Below, piece by piece: positions 56,295 through 64,000 of a stretch of 64,000 bases of DNA. Below the pieces are notes generated by a model that was not told the DNA's origin, searched no databases, and saw only the letters and a list, made by a program, of their open reading frames with translations. The position numbers and the translations under genes were made by a program. The DNA lies in assembly GCA_964036275.1 (NCBI GenBank), contig OZ038433.1:53957902-54021901 (forward strand). Reading direction: 5' to 3'. The stretch is from Litoditis marina. Taxonomy: Eukaryota > Nematoda > Chromadorea > Rhabditida > Rhabditidae. The stretch's first letter is position 1. Each line of letters starts with the position of its first letter.

Positions 56295-59200
56295 ATGAAC
56301 TCGATCAAGGAGTCCGAGTTACGGGAGATGTTCAAGGAGTTCGACAAAAACGGCGACGGGCGAATTACGCGAGAAGAGTTGGAGGTGAGCTTTCTATAGT
56401 TGCAGAAACTGGTTCAATGTTTCAAACTGCTATCAAAAACCAAGAAGTTTTCCCTCGCATTCCAGTTTTCTGCAAACGCACCTAAATTGATCCCAAGAGA
56501 AGAAATAAAACAGAACCTAGAACTAGTTCGTGAAAAATCACAAGTTGAAATGATAGCGGTTATTTTCAAAGCAAATGGTCAGTAAAACATAAAATTAATA
56601 TGTTCAAAAATTTACACCCGCTCCAAACCAAAATTCCTGGAAAAATGTGTGGCCAACAGTGTAACTTGTTCCACTACGTTAGAGTTCACTGGGTAGGGGT
56701 AGGCCATCTACTGATGAAGGCCCTCTACCGGCATATAGATGTTAGAAGCCCGAAATGCCTAGGTAACATGACTCCACATCCGTGGAATCTAGGTTTTCTT
56801 TTTTGCATTTTAAATTTTTTTTGCATTCCATAATTTATTATTCCTTATCACCCTCCACTCTGTCTTCTTAATATTTGAAACGCTATATTTATTCTAGGTG
56901 GCACTGCTTCAGTTGGGCGAGAGACCATCGAATGCGAAAATTGAGGCCATGATCGAGCAGGCTGACACGGATGGTACGATTCTCCTAGTAAAGTACTTCG
57001 TCACGTGAAAAGTGTGGAACAGGGAAATGTGTACACGTGTAAATGAATGGAACATTCGACATATAGTGCAGGCCTCACACTGAATGAATAAAAGGTCTGT
57101 ATTGTGTCAGTTAGGTTGCAATCGTCCACGAAATTTTGTTACAGATATTCCATATACTATATTTTAAGTCTAAAATGTCCTTGCAATATAAACTTGTTTG
57201 GTATTTTGGGTTGAAAGAAGTTCACAGAGTTATCTGGAACGGAAAGCTTGATTTTTGTTTCATGAACTATATATTCTTTACTCATTTTCATTAAGAAAAG
57301 AAAAAAAACGAAAATATAATGGTGGTCTAAATATGTGTCAAGTGCTAAGAGACGTGCTGGTAGCAGTTGCTCCACACATGATTCGAGTGATTTGTCTCAA
57401 AGCTTATTCCAACAGCAATAAATCTAACTGCATAAGTTGTTTATAAATAAGGAGTGCGACATCTGACCAGTTTATCTGATTTGGCAGTTAGTCGATCCGG
57501 TTTGAATTCGTAGTTTATTGTTGAAGAAAAGCCGGAAAAGTCATTCCACCCCTTGTCTCTGTCGCATTCCACCCCTTGTCTCTGTCGCGTTCCACCCCTT
57601 GTCTCTGTCGCATTCCACCCCTTGTCTCTGTCGTGTGAGGTGACCCCTCCCGATTGATTATTATGCCATCGCCTCGTTCAAAAATGGTACCATCTCGAAC
57701 CCATTTTTCTACCATTTTGAGTGAAATTAAATCACTCAACTCCAAACTCGTCTGACCAAATCCCTGCCCACCATTATTCAAGCTGAACTCCACCGTTTCA
57801 ATGATCGTCGATGTCTCACTATTTATGGTCTACCAGAGGATTCTTCAACAAAGAAAAAGGTGAATGCAATTTTCAATTTGGTGTCCGTTTCTCCATCTAA
57901 TATCTCTATTCTACACAGTTTGGGTAAACCTCGTCAAGATGGTTTACCTCGCCCCCTCAAAGTTTCGGTCAAAGATGGTATTCCGTTTCCTCGTTTGGTT
58001 GATCTTTCCACTGCTATGAAATCCGAAGATTCTATGTCAACTTTTCATGTGCGGAAGTTCGAAACCCCGGAACAGCGAAAGGCCGGATTCCTCGCCAGAC
58101 AATCGAAACGAGACGCCGCCCGAGCTGAGGTCACCGACCAAACTACAATCCTGCCAAGTCCAGCCGACACCAATCTTCAGACAGAAATGGAGGTAGTTGA
58201 AGAAAGTAGAAGTTCTGTCATTATTACTTCTCCCTCTGCTACATGTGATTCTCCTCAAGCCATTTCATCTGAACATAATACTTGTCCAACTCCTTCTGAA
58301 TCCCCTCCAACTGATGATCCAATTTCTATTCCTGCTCCCGGTTCATTCGATAGTTTCTACAAACACCATGTTCCACCAACATTGTATCCCAGTCAGCTCG
58401 AGAGAATTGCTCGCTATTGTAAAGAAGTACACTCTCATTGTGAACAATTTCCTAACGCATCTGTTGATGACTATTATGTTTTCGTTGTTCCACCTTACTT
58501 CAGAACTACCTTCATTATCAAGTACTATGAGTTGTACGACTACAAAATCATCCCTGCTTCTCGTATGAAAAACCTTTATATGTGATATTTATATTTCTTC
58601 TCTCCTTTTCCATCAGCTGCATCAATATTTCTGAATCTCTCCAGATTTAATATCACTCCATCCTCGGTATTTTAATTTTCTCTTTTACATAAGTTCATGT
58701 ATAATCGTCATCATAACACGTTACAATTTGTTCTGTCATTTATATATGAGCAATAAATTATTATTATTAGAAAATTTTTTTAAATGCGCGGTTTGAATGT
58801 GACTGTATACATTTCAACCTACCATTGAAACTTGGACTCACTTTATCGAAATGGACTTTAGCATAACTTAATTATGGTCTTAACTTAAGAATTTCCTTAT
58901 TACTGTGATTTCGGCTCACTTCTACTTCTTAAGAATTTTCGGTTCTTAAGGTAAACGAATACAGTTATAATTTAGGGGTGATACTTCAGTTATGTTGAGT
59001 TTTTGTTATTGTTAATGTTTCACAAGACACTTCGAGAACCCGCTTTTCCCGATTTCTGAGCATTAGTTTACAGACAACATTTTTTTTGTTTGTTCATGTC
59101 TTTTTAACCACCTAAATAGGGTTCCACGATGTTTAGCTGCCATGTATAATTGAGTTTAAAAACAAGCAAACGAGGCAATGTTCGATGAAACATTTGGGCA

Positions 59201-62200
59201 CGCAGCCATAACTATATCAGCGTTTCAACCAATCGGCTTTGCAGAAAGATTGATGAAATACGGACTAACTACATTCTTGGAATAGGTTTTTTTTCGAACC
59301 AAAAACTTTACAACACTTTTTTGCAGTCTGCTTCAGCGAGAATCTTAGGGAAACGTACAATTGAAGATAGAATGTATACAGTTTTTTTCGTGATACAACC
59401 TTTATTCAAGGATTGTACTCGATGGGAAGGTATAGTAAATTATGTTGTGCTTTACCGTGACCTTCAACCTTCGAGGATATACTTGTTAACGTTACCATTC
59501 TCTTCACAACAACGACATACTAGAGAAAAGGTGTGTACATGATGTTGTTTGTTTTCGGGGCTCAGTCAGATTGAGTCTTTGAACCCATCAATAGCGAAAC
59601 GTAGACACATCTCCCCCGGGAATCCCACTCTTATTCCACGCAAATCATGTCACTTCCCTCAAATAGGAGGTGTACTTTTGAAAACTGGACGGGAACAGGG
59701 AAAGTATAACATCTGACGAATAGGATTTAAAACCTAGTGAGATCGGATGTGGATTTTTTCACAAATACGGATTTAACACCATGTTTAAATATAACACTTT
59801 GTTTGAAATATCACAAAACTCTAAAACAATCGATATAAACCTACTTTGAACTTATTTACTCCCTCTATGGTTTTCAAATAAGGGTTGTCACATTAGAGTT
59901 TTTTTATTTTGGAGTTCAGTCCAACTAAAACAGACTGGAGACCATATTTTGCCCTCTTTAGTTCTTCTCCACTTGAACGTTTCACGCAACTTTTCCGAGT
60001 GGTGCTTGTTCTTTAGCCTTTATTCTAATATTCATTCGTTTCCTACCCACTTGTATTTGTCCAAAGACGCAATTTGCAATTTGAAAAAAACCCAATTACT
60101 AGACACGCGCCAGCCTTCAAAAGCGGGGAGAGATAGAAAATAAGAGGACATGGTATACTAGAATAAATGGTCATTCAAAAAAATTGAAATGTGTAAATAT
60201 AATCAACTGTGCACATTTGTTTCATTTCCATGAATGCATTGAAGAGAACATTGACGACGATGAATGAAAAAATGGAACTTGAAAATTTTGAAATAATGAT
60301 CTTCAACATTCCTTTCCCAAACACTGTCTCTGTTATTCACAGGAGTTGTTGTAGATAATACACTATATCGTACTGATGTGATAAGTTTGTAGTTTGACTC
60401 TATTTTGCCCTAGTTCGAATTGGACAACTTTTCTAAGGTCACAGATCTATCAACAGCCTATAAATGACCCACCTGTCTATATGGATTTGTCTTGTGACAT
60501 AACTGTTTGTCATTGCACATCATTAAAAGAGATGGGGGGGGGGGGATATTTTCATATATTATTTATTGTTTCACTTCGCGTCGTTTCGAGGCGGTGATCA
60601 TCATACATATCAAATTATCGTCAAAACGTCTTCTTGTGCATTAGTGGTACAGTTGATTCCTCATGGTGGACATTCGTATGTTCTGAGACATAGATCCAGT
60701 GACATGCCAGAAACAACAGTAGAACCAGCTGACGACGAATTGACTGTGAATATGCATTCCTGCATTCCACCACTTCCAACAGGAATGCATTTTCAGGGGG
60801 GATATTTCTCTAAAACCTCAAAAATACACTGTTTCCCTATACTTTCGGATTAGCTTATTTCTCACCATAAATATCAGCGTATAGGCAATTTTCATCCGAA
60901 TATTTAAGTCGAGACGAAAGGGAAGGCTTCTTTAATTGAGTTTTCAGCCTGTATGTTTTTTTGTGACGATCCAATTTTGATCTTCCCCAAATTCCAGCCT
61001 AATGTGGTCTCTGGGGAGCATGATAAGTAGGCTGAAAACGACCGAGTGTTGACCAAATTCAGAGTTCGAGCCGGGGGGAAAAGTCTGGGGAAAGCGGACG
61101 AGCATAATTTTGTTCAACATATTTGAGTGGTTTATCTTATCAATAATTAACATGCAAATTTACATGATAATACCAATTTCAAAACCATGCATGGTAGAAA
61201 TTCTTAGTGATAAGTATTACGCCTGATAAGCTAGTACATGCGAATCAGATTCACTTATACAGGCAAAAATATTTCTCATTCATCTTCAAGCTCCACAAGA
61301 AGTCACTCGCATGTCACTGGATCAATGCCAACAGAACATTCGATAGTTCACCATGAAGACTTATATGAAGGAAAGGGACAATGACCTTACAAGAAACTGC
61401 TGCTACAAAGTTCTGATCACCGCCTCGTAACGAAGCGACGTGAATGAATAAACATGAAAAAATGATATGATCTATTATCTAAAGGGAACTGTCTTCCCTT
61501 ACAAATATAAAACTTTGCAGCATATATACTTTTAGGAAACGGATGTATCGAAATAGATGAGTTTCTCGTGGTTCTACGGAAACAGATGGTCAACTCGAAA
61601 GAGGAAAAAGAGTTGAGAGAAGTCTTCAATGTGAGTTTTTCCATCATTCATCAACTACAAAATGACCTAGAAAGTAAAGCAGTCAAATGTTACAGCCGTA
61701 CGATCAGTCATTCAGCTTTAGATGAAAAATTAATAATTGTGCAGTAGGCGAACGACGGAACAAATAAATCAAAAGAACAATAAATCTAGAGGGAAAAAGT
61801 TTTTCGACGATGTTCAGAGTGTTTATAGGTTTATTCGTTCCTATAGATTATGTTTTTCTTCATTATTTATATCTGCTCAGTTTCAGAAATCGTAGACAGT
61901 TATGTACACTATACTCCATACGGAACAACTTTTCCTTTTTCATCATTTTGTGCTCAAATTGAAGTAAACAAAACTAGATTTACCAAGCGGTCAGATATCT
62001 TAGGGATTTGTGCACTCTGTACGAGGCAACTTTCCTTTATTCAATGTTAAACACAGCAAAACTAGATTTACGTATAGCCTAAATAGAGCACGTGAAACAT
62101 TCAACTACTTTAGGTATTTGACCGAAATAAGGACGGCCTCATCTCAATGGAGGACCTCACTTTTGTGATGACGTCACTGGGTGAGAAATTGTCGGAATCA

Positions 62201-63178
62201 GAAGCACGGGACATGATTCAACAGGGGGACATGGACCGAGATGGCATGATCGATTTTCAGGGTTCGTTTAGCATCTTATTTCTGAACCTACACAATTTAT
62301 GCCCGCACTGAAACATTGAACTGGTGAAGGGAGAGAAAATTAGAGAACGAAGTTTGAACTGTCATGAACATCACAAACGAAAACTTACAACTTTCTAGTA
62401 CTTCTAAAAAGTGAATAATACGGGTTTTTGTTTTTCCTCGCTCAAAGGTGCGCGAATGTGCTTAGTAACAAGTATGTCATTCCTAAAGACCGCTCTAGGA
62501 GAGGCTAATATGTACACGCTGCACCCCTACATGCTAAATGTCTGTAGTTTGAGTTCAATTCAGTCGTCATTCTAAAATATTGATGTGCGCCCCGAGCAAA
62601 CTACGATTTATATTGATTCTCCCTACAGCAGGTTTCATACTTTCAAGAAGTGGTTATCCTCAATGAGCCACCAGTTTCATCGAAATTTAGGGCCAATTAC
62701 ACATGCAACCGGGTTGCATGCAACCAAAATGCAACCAGGTTACATGTGTAAAGACAGTTTGGTTGCTTTCCAAATGCAACCGGGTTACTTTCGGTTGCTT
62801 TTCAAATGCAACCAAATGCAACCAAAAGCAACCAAATTGCATTAAAAACCGGAAAATGTCCAAAAATTGAGTGTTTGGTTGCATTTGAAAAGCAACCAAA
62901 AGCAACCCGGTTGCATTTGGAAAGCAACCGAATTTTCTTAACATGAATTTTGGTTGCATGCAAACCTGGTTGCATGTGTAAACCGCCGAAATTTAGTTAC
63001 CTAGTGGGTTATATCGTTTTCTCTTTGTGTTCCATGGTAAAGATGAATATAGAATAGCACTCATTTTTACCATTAGGGACACTGAACTGAACCCTTCTTC
63101 TGGATTTTTAAATTTTATCATTTAATATTCTTAATTCCAATTCCAGAGTTCATCATGCTGATCAAGAATCAACCTTGA
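56295..63178 (+). CDS. Calmodulin-like protein, four EF-hands, 146 aa
   Basis: Exons are 56295-56384, 56898-56973, 61536-61630, 62114-62261 and 63147-63178 (TGA). All phases agree. The product is a calmodulin/troponin-C-type calcium sensor. EF1 is DKNGDGRITREE, EF2 DTDGNGCIEIDE, EF3 DRNKDGLISMED and EF4 DMDRDGMIDFQE. Loops 1, 2 and 4 have the canonical acidic residues with Glu at position 12. EF3 has Asp at position 12, which in other EF-hands lowers calcium affinity or favours magnesium. The linker KQMVNSKEEKELREVF matches the calmodulin central-helix region. Length (146 aa) is like calmodulin (149), but the sequence is too diverged to be calmodulin itself. The exon 4 donor is GTTCGT, weaker than the others. 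Intron 2 is 4.56 kb and holds a retroposon; intron 4 holds a MULE MITE. Confidence 0.93.
57534..58772 (+). mobile_element. ORF1-only non-LTR retroposon, copy 2, in calmodulin-like intron 2
   Basis: It starts with four tandem 23-bp units (CATTCCACCCCTTGTCTCTG + TCG, about 57542-57633), a 5' arrangement like LINE promoter monomers. The leader GAGGTGACCCCTCCCGATTG precedes the ORF. The element ends after 58585 with an AATAAATTATTATTATTAG tail near 58770. No endonuclease or RT is present. Confidence 0.75.
57664..58585 (+). pseudogene. ORF1-like protein of retroposon copy 2, frameshifted
   Basis: The ATG near 57664 begins MPSPRSKMVPSRTHFSTILS like copy 1. A small deletion near 57750 relative to copy 1 shifts the frame to a TGA. 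The original frame resumes and is open from about 57860 to 58585: VSVSPSNISILHSLGKPRQD, then RPLKVSVKDG and the basic EQRKAGFLARQSKRD stretch, very similar to copy 1. After about residue LQTEMEVVEES the two proteins lose similarity: here a Ser/Pro/Thr-rich segment is followed by an aromatic-rich end (YYVFVVPPYFRT). The loss of the 5' frame means no intact ORF1 from this copy. Confidence 0.7.
58773..60560 (+). other. Rest of calmodulin-like intron 2, 5' part; no gene
   Basis: AT-rich. A 13-base G-run lies near 60535. An open frame at 59321-59542 after a TTTTTTGCAG has no recognisable content. Confidence 0.4.
60585..60853 (+). CDS. Candidate exon or nested open frame, function unknown
   Basis: The stretch is open for ~90 codons and reads like protein: GGDHHTYQIIVKTSS, VVQLIPHGGHSYVLRHRSSD and PADDELTVNM. 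Base composition is richer than surrounding intron. A GCATTAG acceptor at 60641-60644 would join in phase to calmodulin-like exon 2. No convincing donor follows before the stop at 60851-60853. It may be an alternative exon, a nested gene fragment or a relic. No family recognised. Confidence 0.3.
61263..61384 (+). CDS. Candidate alternative terminal exon of the calmodulin-like gene
   Basis: An ACTTATACAG acceptor ends at 61262. The exon is open from there to TGA at 61382-61384, and its phase (two leading bases) fits the end of calmodulin-like exon 2. The tail is Ser/His-rich (HSSSSSTRSHSHVTGSMPTE) and ends HHEDLYEGKGQ. An AATAAA lies at 61447-61452, only 63 bases past the stop and 84 bases before exon 3. 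A transcript ending here would encode EF1, a broken EF2 and this tail. It could equally be the last exon of an unrelated nested gene. Confidence 0.4.
61447..61452 (+). promoter_or_regulatory. AATAAA signal inside calmodulin-like intron 2
   Basis: A canonical polyadenylation hexamer placed correctly for the candidate terminal exon at 61263-61384. Confidence 0.4.
62682..62996. mobile_element. 297-bp MULE-type MITE in calmodulin-like intron 4
   Basis: The element spans 62691-62987. It starts GGCCAATTACACATGCAACC and ends with the inverse of GGCGGTTTACACATGC. The perfect 9-bp duplication GAAATTTAG lies at 62682-62690 and 62988-62996. The GGTTGC/GCAACC body is nearly identical to 29124-29396, so both are recent products of one family. 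Confidence 0.9.
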
Positions 63179-63225
63179 TCTCGGACACGACTTTTTGTAC
63201 ATATTTGACCAAACACATCAAAAGC

Positions 63226-63231
63226 AATAAA
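63226..63231 (+). promoter_or_regulatory. Polyadenylation signal of the calmodulin-like gene
   Basis: AATAAA 47 bases after the TGA at 63176-63178, in AT-rich context. Confidence 0.75.
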
Positions 63232-63234
63232 TAC

Positions 63235-64000
63235 ATTTCACAGTCATCTTTTTACATGGAAAGAACATAATAAACTTTAAATTATCAAACAAAATTTATG
63301 TTTTGATTACGCAGAAGGCTCACTATCCACTGTACTTTCTTAATTACAATACCTAATGCAATTGCATTCGAAACTGATCGAGTGCTAAACTTGAAACACT
63401 CCCACGTTTCACTTGTGCCATATATAGTTGTCAGATGAAATATAACCAGTATGTTGTATAGCTCGGAGAAAACCATATTAGCTCAGGTTATACACTCTTT
63501 TATTTTTATCCAAGCACTTTATATTATATAGGTCACTATTTCTGCAAAGTGTGAGCAGCTGAGGCATATTTGTTTATTATTTTCAACTTTTTAACAACAA
63601 CAAAAAGAAATAACAAAACCAACAATACCGAACGAGGTAAACCAAGAATCTGGGAGCACAGAAACGAGAAATGCAGAATGATAGAGAGAATCTACAAACA
63701 GAACGAGTCACGCAAGTGATTACAAACTTAATATCTAACTGGTAAAGCATCTTCACATAAGGCCATAAGCAAGAACTGCACCACACAAATTTTGTACAAG
63801 TTAATAACCACAATTCTGACTAATAGACTACACCGGGAAAGCCGGACTGTTCACTTATATGAGATAATCATAACCACGCGACACGATAGTTAAGTAAGAT
63901 GATTCAAAGGGAATATAAATCTAATCCAGCGCTAACGTATCGAATAAAACTACAAAAATAAAACCACTATGCGGTCAAAAAGCGTACATTCAGATGGGTA
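63235..64000. other. Downstream intergenic; no gene supported
   Basis: Short minus-strand open frames at 63285-63476 and 63583-63813 lack domains or splice context. No repeat recognised. Confidence 0.4.

Noticed and set aside
1..64000. CRISPR array or bacterial operon
   Set aside because: No regular short direct repeats with unique spacers; introns, satellites and SINEs show eukaryotic DNA.

Overview
The window is eukaryotic, almost certainly from a nematode. Introns end in TTTTCAG/TTTCAG and mostly begin GTAAGT or GTGAGT. One gene's first exon starts a few bases after a TTTTTAG acceptor, as in spliced-leader trans-splicing. Polyadenylation signals are AATAAA. I could not identify the species.

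The window is dominated by mobile and repetitive DNA. Two host genes can be assembled exon by exon. One is a glutaredoxin on the minus strand (46075-48101, three exons, CPYC active site; 5' end missing). The other is a four-EF-hand calmodulin-like protein on the plus strand (56295-63178, five exons, 146 aa). Both have introns loaded with transposons, SINEs and retroposons. A minus-strand EF-hand exon (49321-49435) and a minus-strand orphan exon (29988-30086) may belong to further genes.

Layout: 0.9-1.3 kb, an inverted-repeat element built from AATGTCCCA words; 1.34-4.46 kb, about 20 units of a ~150-bp satellite with a (GTA)n/(GGT)n core; 4.9-7.5 kb, short dispersed repeats; 7.75-8.85 kb, a decayed 3' fragment of 28S rDNA; 8.9-14.6 kb, mostly featureless; 14685-27197, a complete 12.5-kb Mutator-like (MULE) transposon with a perfect 9-bp target duplication and a transposase gene of at least 24 phase-consistent exons carrying one premature stop; 27.2-31.3 kb, MITEs; 31.48-34.75 kb, a Penelope-like reverse transcriptase split by a 1728-bp TA-flanked transposon; 37.0-38.4 kb, an element with 73-bp perfect inverted repeats; 38.6-41.5 kb, a tandem duplication plus more satellite; 42.2-43.4 and 57.5-58.8 kb, two ORF1-only retroposons sharing a 5' half but not a 3' half; tRNA-derived SINEs at 41.8-46.4, 51.6 and 55.4 kb.

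The most coherent system is a MULE family. The 12.5-kb autonomous-type element and three short MITEs (18454, 29124, 62691) share GGC-type ends and 9-bp target duplications. Their arms are made of reiterated GGTTAC (large element) or GGTTGC (MITEs) words. All calls were made by eye, without database searches.
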